Shown in pieces: positions 46,385 through 57,495 of a DNA stretch of 64,000 bases. The notes below the pieces were generated by a model. The model did not search any database and was not told the DNA's origin. It worked only from the letters and a program-made list of their open reading frames with translations. This stretch comes from Lentinus brumalis. Lineage: Eukaryota; Basidiomycota; Agaricomycetes; Polyporales; Polyporaceae. The stretch covers positions 1,364,001-1,428,000 of the forward strand of contig MARA01000004.1 in the NCBI GenBank assembly GCA_001792895.1, read 5' to 3'. Both the position numbers and the translations under genes were made by a program. Each line of letters starts with the position of its first letter. Position 1 is the first letter of the stretch.

Positions 46385-47522
46385 GCAGGCTCCCCGCTGC
46401 CCGAACTCTGCATACTGGGGGCTCGGAGCGGAGCCCGAGACACGCTCGCACTGTGTATCTCATCTGTCACCGGAGCTCCTCACGCCACTGGTCTGGACGT
46501 CCTCCCGTGCGTAATGACACCGTGATTCTCCTGGTTCGCCGGCATCGTGCAAGTGAACAGTGCATCTCCCGTTACATCTATCATGTTGCTTGTGTACTTG
46601 CTGTGTTCTCACTATCGAGGGTACTTATGGTTTGTGTGTCCTCATGGGGGTCCCGTGGGTCGCTCCTGTCACAGAGGTTGTGCATGTGCGATCCGCTAGT
46701 GTCTTGGGTAACTTTCCAGGGTCCTGGATCTCGCATGTGGTTCGTGTTCCGGCCACTCAGTGGACCGAAGCAGACCGTGGGCGAGTCCCGAGTCTCGACA
46801 TTCGTGACCCCTCGTCCCCATAAAGGGGTGCGTGAAGCCAGCATCCATGTCCACATGCAGATTTTTCTGGGCTTTCTTGGTCGTTCCCAAGTCAAAACAC
46901 GGAGGTCCGGAGTCTCGCCGCGCTTATCACAGTCTCGAGTCTTGAGTCTGGCCAGTTGTCGGCGGTGGCCGCGGAGAAATGTTGCATCAGTACTAACTAT
47001 GCGCCGTTCGGCGTGGAACATTCCGCACGCGATCGACAGAAAAACAATGGATGGCGAGTATGGCGTCGACGTGATACGGATACTGTAGCGGGTAAACGAC
47101 AACAAAGGGTAGCAAGACTCAAAAGCGTCCCAAAAGCGCGCGGCAGAGGCTACAACGGCCGAGGTATACAGTACAGGAAAGAACGGCGGGCAAAAGTACA
47201 AGAATACAATGTCGTACGAGCGCGGTCCGTGATGCATGAATACAAAGCAAGCAATTTTGTTCGGGACGTCGTCTAGATGGGTGAAGATGGGATCACAACT
47301 CGAGATTGAGGGTATGAAGCTCCATGAAAGCTAAAGCGCAGCCGGGGCGCGCTGGGGATCCGAGTGTCCAGTTCCTGCGGCGGTCTTGCGACCTCTTGCG
47401 GCAGGAAGAGAGGGAGTCCTAGTCCATGTGGCATGCATCACTCGGGTATCATCGTCCGCCTGGGAATCAGTCGAGAACCAACGGCATCGAGGGGCTTCTT
47501 TGACGGGGCTTCCGTGGAACAT
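46385..47522. other. Convergent intergenic region (about 1.1 kb)
   Basis: Lies between the 3' ends of NOP2 (+) and the SUR7/PalI gene (-). Long frames across 46453-47237 on both strands have no protein features. Nothing else recognised. Confidence 0.45.
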
Positions 47523-48529
47523 TCAGACCGAGGTGCCTCTGCAGACGGAGTGGAGTTCAGCGCGGAGTCCGGAACTAGAGCGGGAGACGCGGGGTAAAGT
47601 AGCAGTGTCGTACGCACTTCTCGGTCATCTTGGGATTCTTGCGGGCGCGGCGGCGGCCTACAAAGACGTCCATGGAGGAGAGGACGAGGGCCACCCAGAG
47701 CAGGACGGCGGAGGCTATGGTCATGGCCACCTGAGGCACGAACACACGGAAGATCAGTGGATTGTTGATATCATGTCAAGCCATAGACAACGTACCGCAT
47801 TGCCGCGGGAGACGTGCAAGATACCATTGGCCTCATCACTGATCTTGTTACTGACGACGCTCACGAAAACAAGGTCGACGATGAAGGAGATAGTCGTGAG
47901 GACAGCGGCCAAGATAGCAGCAAGTATGGTCGCCAAGAACCAGGGCGAGAAAGGGTCCCGGGATTGCTGGAATTGTCACCCCATCTCCTCACAAGGAGCG
48001 ACGATATGAACGCGATGAACGTCAAGATACAGTCTAGGTTTGAGGAGGATGCGCAGCGTGAGAGGGTGACGTACGGGAGTGGAAGATGACATACCGACTA
48101 CATGTAGGATGAGGGCAGCGGAGAGGGTTGCCGAGATAGCGTCAGAGAGCCCGTCCACGTGAAGGTCGTTTGCGACTTGAGAGTCGAAAGTATAACCTAA
48201 GCGGGGCTTGGAACAGGAGCCGGCGGAGGAGCGGTCATGGCCGAGGACTCTGGAAGGTCACAAGAGCGAGGAGAATGGCGCCGCGGGGTGAGCGGCTGGG
48301 GACGGGTTGTGGATGAATAGATGGCTCACTGGATGCTGGTGTCGGAGGTGCAGTAGCCCCACACGCCGAACCTGACGGAGCCGGATGCGGAAGAGTGCAG
48401 GAGCGAGGAGCTTTCGGCAGCGGAGAGCTGGAAGAGATAGATGGACTTGATGATGGGTATGGAGAGGGAGACGAGGAAGAGGAGGAGGAAGGAAACGAAG
48501 AGGAACAAGGACGAGAGCTTGGCGAGCAT
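47523..48529 (-). CDS. SUR7/PalI-family four-pass membrane protein
   Basis: A claudin-like tetraspan protein of the SUR7/PalI (Rim9) family, acting in ambient-pH signalling or eisosome-type membrane domains. The start is ATG 48527-48529 (MLAKLSSLFLFVSFLLLF). TM1 leads to SIYLFQLSAAESSS, then the family hallmark in the first loop: RFGVWGYCTSDTSIQ (G-x-W-x-x-C with a second Cys at SCSKPRLGYTF). TM2 is AISATLSAALILHVV plus CILTFIAFISSLL, TM3 WFLATILAAILAAVLTTIS, TM4 VAMTIASAVLLWVALVLSS with a basic tail (GRRRARKNPKM). Introns: about 48241-48325, then GTATGTCATC, GTACGTTGTC and GTGCGTACGA. Between ISSLL and QSRDPFSPW the frame is kept only by removing a 26-nt GT-AG segment. The call to family is firm; Sur7 versus PalI is not settled. 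Confidence 0.8.
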
Positions 48530-49698
48530 GGCGGGTCGTCAGAGGTCGTCGATAGGGTCTTCGCAGGCGGAGGGGAAAGCGTTGGAGAGACATGCTGGCG
48601 AGGCGGGGCATTTAGGGCTCGCGAAGGTGGGGCCTGGGACACGAGGAGGAGAAGCGCAACAAGGTGGAGTCGCCGTGCGGTGCGAGTGCGGGCCTGCGCG
48701 CGGGCAGACGCGAGCGTGGCCGACTCGCGAGACGTGGACTCGACTCGCGCAAGGCTCGCGACGACGCGACCGCGCACTGGTCTTCTAGTCGCCGCAAACG
48801 CCCGTCGCGCCGTCGGGTCCCCATCAGGCCTTTACGTAGAAAAGGCGGCCTTCCGCGCTTCCACGTGGAAATCTGCTAGTTGGCAAGATGTGAAACGCGT
48901 CTTCACGCCGAGTCACACATCCCAGACTTCCCCGTGACGCTTGCATGGAACCGCTACAGCCGCCGTGCACGGTGCCCCCCGCCCCGCCGCGCCGTCGTGC
49001 ACGGCGGGGGCAGCAGCGCAGGCAGCAGCGGAGGAGCGAGGCCGGGCCAAGGCGGGAGATTGGGAGGGCGCGGTCTTTGGGAGACTGGAGCATGTCGCAG
49101 AACGACATGATTCCCGATCGTCGCTAGCCCACCCGGAACGCGAACTGGACGCCTCTTCTGTCGGCTGCAGCCCAATCAATTCACTTTTTGTCACCTTGCG
49201 AACCGAGTTCCCACCGTGCTCTGTCCCAGCTGCCCCGCCGCCTGCCCCGCCGTCCGCGAGCAGCAGCGCAGGAGCGAGCACGCAGGCCGGGGCGACGCTG
49301 GGACGCGAGAGGGGCAGCCGGGTAAACATACATCTCTGATCGCGTCGTCGCGACAGCGGACGCGTGGCTGGATATGGAAGTGTGCAGAACATGGGCGGGC
49401 CAAATTTAGTTTAGCCTTGTTTGTTCGGACTGTTTAAGGATAAGAAGGGCGCCGTCCTTCCAGGCCTATTCTCTCCCTATCTCTCTTTCTCTCTTCTCTC
49501 TCCTTCCCTGCAGCAACGCAAGGCCACAGAGCCCTCGCTCTCTTCCCATATACCACTATTGTACGTGTTTTCCGTCTTCTCCTCGTCCCCTCGCCTGCTC
49601 CCCTCGCGTCTCCCATTCCCCATAACGACCATTTTCAGACGCGTCGTCTGACCACGTATCTCTCCCACCCACAGCTCACGACCCCCTAAGTCTTCGTA
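48530..49698. promoter_or_regulatory. Divergent region with 5' UTR intron of the next gene
   Basis: GC-rich low-complexity runs (CCGCC and GCAGCAGC) lie at 48960-49060 and 49225-49270. CCAATCAATTCA is at about 49172. A long CT-rich tract (49461-49510) precedes a probable leader intron, GTACGTGTTTTC (49561) to CATTTTCAG (49639), and perhaps a second acceptor at CCCACAG (49676). This layout is typical of a strongly expressed fungal gene. Confidence 0.5.
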
Positions 49699-50822
49699 AT
49701 GTCTGACACCGCTGCCCCCGTTGCTCCCGTCGAGGAGACCAAGCCCGTCGAGACTGTCGCCCCCGAGGCCACTCCCGCTGCTGAGCCCGCTGTTGAGGCG
49801 CCTGTTGCTGTAAGCCCATCAAATCATCTTTGTTCGCCTTTTTGCTCACTTGTGCGCCAGGAGGCCCCTAAGACTGAGGAGCCCAAGGTCGAGGCTGCTC
49901 CCGTTGCCACCGCTGAGGGTCTCGCCGCCGAGGAGGCCCCCAAGACCGACGAGGCTCCCGCTGCCACCGAGGAGGCCAAGCCTGTGAGTTGAACGCTTTG
50001 TCTGCCTTCTCCCAGCACGTGTTGACCTGTATCTCCAGGCTGAGCCCGCTGCTGAGGCTAAGAAGGAGGAGCGCCCCAAGAGCCCCTCTCTCCTCGCCAA
50101 GCTCCTTGCTCCCTTCAAGGGTGAGAAGAAGGAGAAGGAGAAGAAGCCCAAGGAGAAGGCCGCGAAGAAGACTGAGAAGAAGGAAGAGGTATGTCCATTG
50201 TCGTATGCGTCCCTCGCTCGTCCTGACCGCTCGTAAGACTGCCGCCCCTGCGGCCGAGGGGCTCCCAAGGAGCCCGCCGCTGAGCCCACTGCTGAGGCCC
50301 CAAGACCGAGGAGGCGCCCGCCGCTGAGCCCGTGAAGGAGACGTGAGTTCATTGCTATCTTTGCTTTTGATTGGAAAACTGACACGATCGACAGCGAGAC
50401 CGCGGCTGCCACCGAGGCGCCTGCTGCCGAGGCGTCCGCTGAGCCTGCTGCGGAGACCGAGGCTCCCAAGGAAGAGAAGGTCAGTGGCACCCTTCACGTC
50501 AGGCCATACAATTTACTGACCTATCGGCTCAGAAGGAGGAGAAGAAAGACGAGAAGAAGGACGAGAAGAGGGCCAAGGTCAGCCGCCGCCTGTCATCGCG
50601 GGTCGGCGACTTCTTCAAGCCCAAGCCCAAGTCCGAGCACAGCACCCCTCCCAAGGTCGAGGAGAACCCCCGAAGATCGAGGAGCCCACGCCCGTCGCGC
50701 CCCTTGAGAACCCGGCTGCTGAGGCCTCCGCCGCGGAGCCCACACCGGTGGCGGCTGCCGCTGCGGAGGTGCCCAAGGTTGAGGCTCCTCCCGCTGCGCC
50801 CGTCGTCGCGGCTACCGCATGA
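49699..50822 (+). CDS. Disordered Ala/Glu/Pro/Lys-rich protein with basic kinked motif
   Basis: The start is ATG 49699 (MSDTAAPVAPVEETKPVE). The product is built of EAP, AAE and PKVE repeats, with two conserved basic patches: SPSLLAKLLAPFKGEKKEKE and, near the C-terminus, KVSRRLSSRVGDFFKPKPK. The tail ends AAPVVAATA. At least five introns. To keep the repeat frame, one base must be added at each of three G/C runs: GAGGGGCTCCC near 50261, GGCCCCAAG near 50300 and AACCCCCGAAG near 50671. All are single-base contractions, so assembly error is the simplest reading. The CT-rich promoter and leader intron suggest high expression. No function is known to me; proteins of this make-up occur widely in basidiomycetes. 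Confidence 0.7.
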
Positions 50823-51406
50823 GCGTGGTCTCAAAACCTCTCCTTATACCTTATTACGACTGTGACGAGCTGTGCGACTTCTAATGTCTCCCTCTCTCTC
50901 TGCGCCCCGTTCTGGGTACACCCCCTCTCCCCCGTTCGCATCCATGGCAATGGATTTCCATCTCCACCTCATTTTCCTCTTTTCTCTGGTAGTATACGAC
51001 GCGGATGCGGTCTTGCTTTGCTTTCATCACGATTACGTCTCATACCTACATTGCCCTCATCCGCTGTTGCTCAGCCTAATGTCGACTGGATAGGTGATAT
51101 CCTCATACCCACTTTCATTGTCTCACTGGATCATGCTTGAGTGTGTGTGTCTATGGCTTCCTGTATCCATGAACTGTTTCCACTCCTCTGGGAACAGACA
51201 TCAATACCGACATGGGCACTAGGCCTTTAGATGTCTTTGTGAGCTACCACGTTCTTTCCCTTGCAATATATGTCTCTGCTCGTCGCCCGTCCAATGTTCG
51301 ATCCACACGCAGTGTTGAGCAGATTTGCCTGCATGTGATCGAGATGATCGAGTCATCGACGCGCGGAGCGCGACAGCAATTCTAGCAGTCAACCACCAAC
51401 CCCACC
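50823..51406. other. Intergenic region, nothing recognised
   Basis: 3' region of the disordered protein and upstream region of the eIF2B gene. CT-rich near 50885-50935. No gene or RNA seen. Confidence 0.45.
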
Positions 51407-54400
51407 ATGCCGCCGAAATCATCCTCGGGCAAAGAAAAAGACATCGCCGACGAGGACGAGGTCCTCCAGGCTGTCATCCTTGCAGACAGCTTCAACAAAC
51501 GCTTCAAACCACTCACGGTGGGCAAGCCCAGGGTACGTCTGTCCTGCATCCACACTCTGCATGATCTCACGCTCCGCATGTCTAGTGTCTACTGCCTATA
51601 TGCAATGCGACTCTACTAGATTGGACCTTTGAGAGCCTTGCGCTTGCAGGCGTGCAGGAGATCTTCGTCATCTGCAGGTCGTACGCCGACCAGGTGAAGG
51701 CGGCCATCCGGTGCGTCTCTGACCCCATCCCTCTGTCCCCCATCCACATCCCTGACGCGCCTCGCTATCCTCCCCTCTGCGTGCCCCGCACCTCCGCGGT
51801 TCAGAGATTCGAAATGGTCGAAACCGAGCTCCGGAATCAAGATTGTGCCGATCGTGACTGCGAAGGAGACGTTCTCGCCTGGGGACGCGATGCGCGACAT
51901 CTACACGCACCAGATCATCACGTCCGACTTTGTGCTTGTCACGGGCGACCTGGTGAGCAACGTGCGGATTGACGAGGTCGTGCGCGCGCACAAGGAGCGC
52001 AGGAGGACGAACAAGGACGCGATCATGACTATCGTTGTGAAGGAGGCCGGCGCGGTACATCGGACCAGGTGCGTAGTCGTGTTTCGGCCACTTAGACCCT
52101 GGGATGCCTGGTTGGGTGTTAGAGATGCTCTAGTCGCGCCGTTCGACTGTATTGGTGAAGGAGACCGTACAAAGAGGAGCAGCACCGGGCTCACTTTCCA
52201 TCCTCATGAGTTGATTGCGCGCGACAGTGCAGAGGATGCGCCTTTACAGCGCGCGGGTATCTTCCGAGCGATAGTCCGGGAAGTTCGTCTGCTGGGATTG
52301 GGCAGCAAATCCTCGCTCGTACGACGAACGGCGATGCTTTCCCTAGGTCCGATGTCGGGGGCAGGGCTGGCTACTTCCACTCCATCACACCCTGAGACTC
52401 CCACCACCCATCGGGCCGTTCTGCTTCTCCATGCACCCTTCTCTGTCAATGTCTAACTAATTGTATGCGTGCAGGTCGAGAGGGGTATCAGGTGTGTACG
52501 TACTCGACCCCAACACGTCCGAGTGTCTGCACTACGAGCCTGTCCTCGGCTACCCACCCGCGTCCCGTGTCACAGTTCCTCGGGAGATTCTAGCGGAACA
52601 CCCTGAGGTGGAGATCCGCAACGACTTTATGGACTGCTCGATAGACGTCTGCTCGGTTGAGGTCAGTGCATCCTTGTTGATTGACGGAAGCGAGCACGCA
52701 CGCATACTGAGGATGTGGATACCCCGTTTCAGGTGCCGTCGCTGTTCCAGGACAACTTCGACTACGGCGACATCCGGCGCGACTTCGTGTATGGCGTGCT
52801 CACGTCCGATCTGCTCATGAAGAACATCTACTGTTACGTCGCGAAGGACGGGTACGCCGCCAGGGTCGCCGACACGCGCAGTTACGATGCTGTCAGGTAC
52901 GTCGCTGTGGCTCTACGGCCTGTGTTCCGTCTGTGCGTCTGTCATCCTGACATGGAATGATGCCGGGCAGCAAGGACATCTTGTCGCGCTGGACGTTCCC
53001 ACTGGTACCGGACAACAACCATCCCGGTGGACACTCGTACGAGCATCTCCGCGGGAACAAGTACATCGCGAAGGACAACTCCGTTTCCCTCTCTCGGTGA
53101 GAATCATTACTGTGGCACTTCCCAGACTGCACCCTGACCCGGGGTCCTATTTTGCAGGACATGTAAGATTGGCAACAACACGCTCATCGGCTCACATACC
53201 ACCATCTCCGAGAATGCGACTATCCATGCGTCCGTCATCGGCCAGCGGTGTACGATCGGTGCTGGAGCAACCCTGCGCGACGCGTACATCTTTGACGATA
53301 CCGAGGTCGGGGAGGGTTGTTTCGTCGTGGGTAGCATCGTCGGATCGCACGTAAAGCTCGGGAAGGGCGTTCGTGTGCCGAACGGCTGCATCATTGCAGA
53401 CGGCGTCGTCATTGGCGAGGGTGCGAGGCTCCGAAATTTCGAGCGTGTGTCGAAGAAGCGGGGGGCATCTTCCAAGGCTGTAGGCGACGGGTCCGATGGC
53501 GACGACGAGGACGATGAAGACTCCGAGTTGGAAGAGATCGAAGCGCGTAAGTTCTGTCTCGTCTCCTTCCTGCGACGTATCATACTGACCAGCCGCGCAG
53601 ACCAAGAGGACGCTGCTACAATACTGGGCAAGGATTCGAATGCGCTCGTTTGGCCGCGTGGTTCGCCAGCAGACGACGAGGACGAGCTCGACGAGCGGGA
53701 ACACTACAATAACCTGCGGCTCATGCGGATAGGTACGTGTAATGCTTTTGCGAACGCCGACTATACTCCGTTTGTCTGACGAACATCACACTGCGCAGGC
53801 GATGATGCCTCCGACCTGGAGCTCTCCGACGCAGGCTCGAATACATCCTCTGACAGCGAGACTGAGTCCGAGTCCTCCTCGATACATGCGCTCTCGCGCA
53901 CCTCCTCCATGACCTCCGTCTCCGGGCCCTCCCTCTCGCACGCCGACCTCTCCGCCCAAACCTCCGCCATACACTCACTCTCCTCTGCCGCCGCCGAGAC
54001 CGAGTTCCGCTCCGAAGTCGCGCAGTCGCTCGAACGCGCCTTCGACGAGGGCCACTCGGTCGAAAACGCCGCCGTCGAGCTCAAAACGCTGCGCATGGCG
54101 TCGAATGTGCCCTTGCGGCGCGTCCGCGAAGCCGTCGTCGGGGCCATCGTCGACCGCGTCCCGCTCGTCCCTGGGGACGCCTCTGCGCAGCGCACAGAGA
54201 TCGCGAAGATGGTCCGGCGCTGGGGCCCGCTCATCGACAAGATTGGCGGTGTCGACCCTGTGGAGACAATCGAGGCACTCCAGTACCACTGCGCGGCTGC
54301 CGGCCCGCGCCAGGGTTTGTTCGCGCAGATGCTGGTTGCCCTCTACCAGCAGGACCTCGTCGATGAGGACGACATCCGTGCGTGGCACAAGTCGCCGGCG

Positions 54401-54967
54401 GCGAAGGGCGAGGGCGTGAAGTCTGGGTCGCCGCTCGCGGAGGGCTTGCAGAAGTGCTGGGAGGTTGGTGCGAAGTTGCTTGAGCAGCTGAGCGAGGACA
54501 GTGAGGAAGAGAGCGAGGAGGAGAGCGAAGAGGAGGAGGCTCCCAAGGCTACGGTCAAGGCAGCTGCCAAGGAGGAGAGCGATAGCGATAGCGAGGAGAG
54601 CGAAGACGACAGTGTCCGCAGCGAGGATAGCGCGCCCTCTAAACCGGCAGCCTCGTCTTCTGCGCAACGACCGCCTGCCACCTCTGCGCCTGCCCCGTCG
54701 ACATCATTGAACGCTCCTCCCGCCAAGTTTACTGTCCAGCCATCTGTTCCGGCCAAGGCGGCTGCCGCGGCGCCAGCTCCTGCATCTGCCGCTGCCGTGC
54801 CCGCACAACCAGCGAGTACGTCAGTGCCGAAGACTCTGCCGAGTGCAGCTGCAGCCCAGGCCAAGGTGGCCAAGGCAGAGAGCTCGGAGGAGTCGTCCGA
54901 GGACGACGAGGACGAGGAGGCCAGTGACGACGAGTCCGGGGAGGACGAGGACGAGGCGGGCCCATGA
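51407..54967 (+). CDS. Translation initiation factor eIF2B, epsilon (catalytic GEF) subunit
   Basis: The subunit that exchanges GDP for GTP on eIF2 (yeast Gcd6). The start is ATG 51407 (MPPKSSSGKEKDIADEDE). The nucleotidyltransferase-like domain is seen as QAVILADSFNKRFKPLTVGK, CLLPICNATLLDWTFESLAL, SDFVLVTGDLVSNV and VYVLDPNTSECLHYEP. Left-handed beta-helix hexapeptides follow: IGNNTLIGSHTTISENATIH, VIGQRCTIGAGATL and GKGVRVPNGCIIADGVVIGE. The linker is acidic. The C-terminal W2 domain includes SLERAFDEGHSVENAAVELK and LQKCWEVGAKLLEQLSED with the aromatic/acidic boxes that carry GEF activity. An unusual tail of about 160 residues (alternating acidic-Ser and Ala/Pro/Lys) follows. One intron (about 52070-52484) is over 400 nt against about 50-90 for the others. 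Appears intact at roughly 890 residues, longer than yeast Gcd6 (712). Confidence 0.92.
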
Positions 54968-55532
54968 CTACACTTCATGTGGACGCGCGTGCGATTCAGA
55001 AGTAGCTAGCATCACGAGTAATGTACGAGTAATCTTGACCCATCTTAGAGTGTATAGTACCAATATTGGCGTCGCGACGCGAGCCCATGTAGCTGCTAGC
55101 ACGATCGAACATTCGCTTGTATCGCTACATACCACGTCTTGATGCACACTCCCTCCGCGTGGAGGAGTTGGCGAAGGGAAAATGTTGAAAGGGAGGACGA
55201 CCTCGGAGTGGCTGGCAGTGTATCCCTCCCCTGTGAATCATCGCCTGGTCGACGTCCACATACCCAACTTGGCCCAGATCGCCAAGGTCTGCACAGCTGC
55301 AGTGTCGTTGCATTTTTCTGCGTACTCCCCGCTGTGGTATGTATCTGCCCCTCTCAAGCTTTGTGTCACACAATGCCGACGATCCCGCTTCGACTGACCA
55401 GCCACAAAACGCTGCGCTGCTTCGGGACAGCTACATACGCCATGAAAGAGTCGCTACATGAAGGTTCATCTATTGGTTGTCATACATGGGGGATCATGCA
55501 TGAGGCTACAAGCGGGAGACCGACGTGCGTCA
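54968..55532. other. Convergent intergenic region, nothing recognised
   Basis: About 560 bases between the eIF2B gene (+) and the kinase-like gene (-). No protein-like frame. Confidence 0.45.
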
Positions 55533-56989
55533 CTAATCCTCTTCGGCTTCGGGTTCGAATATGACAGGATACACCGACTCGACGTCGCGGTGGTTGACCT
55601 GCACATACTTCACGAACTCGCTGTGGTGCCGTCTGCACTGCAGGAACTCCCGAACGAGATCCTCGATGTCCCGCTCAAAAGCCCACAGGTAGGGATCCTC
55701 GGGCTTTTCCATGATCTGCAGGCGAGCGATGTTGATGAAGTCTATGAGCACCGCATAGTCGTGCTCCTCGTCCACGAGTATGTTCGCATCGCTGATGTCG
55801 AGGTGATGGATGTGCCACTCGCGCGTACTTACGCCGGAGCGCGGAGATCGCAGATTCGAACTGAGCGGTGTCGGTCAGACTTCGCCGTTCACTGTGGAGT
55901 GTGCTTACGAGGCTGATGAAGGAGGCAAAGTCCGTGTACTTCGAACCCCGTCCGTCTAACGTGACAGGCTCGTCCTCGAGCGGGTCGCAGAACAGACGAC
56001 AGCGAGAGTGATCCCGGAATCATGAATGTGCTCGAGGGCGATCACCCACACGACTTCATCCCAGGGCATCGTGACCTGTAATCGCTGAACGTCACGCACG
56101 GTCTGCTGATGCTCAAGACTCACGGACATACCGGATGCACGCCGTGATAGTACGGCAGAGTGGATCCCTGAAGGTCGTGCAGCCACTCGTAGGCCTTGGC
56201 CTCGCAGTCGACGACCTCGTAGGGCAGCGTATACAGGCATTCACGATGCAGCGTTGCCTCCGTCAAGTCGGTCGGAGGACGAGGAAGCCGAGAGGGTATG
56301 ACGCATTTGAGCACAACTTCCGAAGGCGGTCCACCTGGCCTGTGGGGCTGGCATGGCTGCGCAAGCCATACCTCGCCCTCGTGCTCCAAGCCGGTCTGCA
56401 GAGGTCGGAGAAGAGTGTGCACCGTGTCGACTTCAGTAGGAAGGGGTGGCGGCTGTCGGACAATATTAGGGGTGGACTCAGGAGGAGGGTTCGCGGCGCG
56501 AGGATCATCATGATGGTACAGTGGTTGGGCGGGCGGAGGCGAAAGAAGGTTCAGGCGTAGAGTAAATCCTGCAGTCAGCGGCGTCGGGCATGGTGCGAAC
56601 GAGGCAGACGATGATATCATGATAGTATTGGTGATAAGCGAGCACCCACCAGGTTCGATGTCACCCATCTTGCTCCGGGCCTCGCCATAGAGCTTCCTCC
56701 ACTGCTTGCCCGACACCTTCAGGGGCTCCTTTTCGTGCACCTCCTCCGCGGAGTCCGCGTCCTTGTCCGCGTCCTCCTTCAGTGCGGGGGGCGGCGCCTT
56801 CAGCGTAAGGCGCCGTTTCTTCATGATAGGTACGCCGAGCTCATCGTCTGAGGTATTTGAAACAACGATGTCCCCGGCGGAGGTGGGGCTGGAGGACGCT
56901 CTTGCGGGTTGTTTCCGTGTGGACCTGGACACTTTCGCAGTCCCAGAGGCCGGGCGCTTGGACGTGAATGAGAGTTTCGCCTGCCTCAT
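55533..56989 (-). CDS. Apparent fusion: DNA polymerase delta subunit 4 N-terminal half plus degenerate kinase-like protein
   Basis: The start is ATG 56987-56989. The first exon reads MRQAKLSFTSKRPASGT (a PCNA-binding-like Q-x-x-L-x-F), a Ser/Lys-rich part, and KVSGKQWRKLYGEARSKMGD-IEP, which matches the middle of fungal Pol delta p12 (Cdm1) proteins. The conserved p12 core that should follow (EYGPC, RLxRW) is absent. After an intron (about 56568-56652) the sequence becomes GEVWLAQPCQ, VVLKCVIPSRLP, ECLYTLPYEVVDCEAKAYEW and, near the 3' end, HHLDISDANILVDEEHDYAV-LIDF, a kinase-like catalytic-loop region with HLD in place of HRD. The frame must shift once near 56010 (before LFCDPLEDEPV). It may be two separate genes, a real fusion, or a pseudogene. 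It ends FEPEAEED at 55533. Confidence 0.5.
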
Positions 56990-57495
56990 AGTTTCGAGAA
57001 GGCTCGGGAGCAAGTGAGCCAAGAGATCAGGCCTCAGGTTCAGGAGAGTCGGGGGCAAGCGGCAGGCAGACGCAGGACGAGGAGGACGTCTGAGATCTGG
57101 ACAACGAGCTTGGAGGCTGAGGGAGGCTGCCGGAGGTCGAGCCACCTTGAGCAAACATTCACAAATACAGTTGAACCACCGTGCCGGCTTCGGACTCGGA
57201 GTCGTGCTTCTGCTAATGCCCACCAGTCTGAGCTGCTACTTCTAAATTCTTCCTCTTTTTCTCTCCAGGAATCCTCGTACATGCTTACCAGTGCATAGAG
57301 TGAGTTTTCGAATGAATTCACCCCGTTTGGGCAGAGCTCATCTCCTCGGTCATTCCAGTGATCGCTGCAAGCTTCATATCATTATGCCTCGCCATTGCGC
57401 GCGGCCGTCCCACACCTACTGTCTCGCCATCTTCCTCACTCACATCCCAGTCCCAGTCCTCCGACATTCTCTCCAGCGGCGACTCGGACACCACC
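56990..57495. other. Divergent intergenic region
   Basis: About 500 bases upstream of both the fusion gene (-) and the first protease-like gene (+). Nothing specific recognised. Confidence 0.4.

Noticed and set aside
48235..48937. Frames of about 180 codons on both strands over the SUR7/PalI start
   Set aside because: Ser/Pro or Glu/Arg runs from low-complexity GC-rich DNA; the SUR7/PalI reading explains the segment.
51845..52456. Reading eIF2B-epsilon straight through into the long intron
   Set aside because: The frame leaves the conserved sequence at HRTR and recovers it only after the acceptor at about 52484.
53975..54978. Long minus-strand frames opposite the eIF2B-epsilon last exon
   Set aside because: Antisense shadows of the acidic and Ala-rich coding exon.
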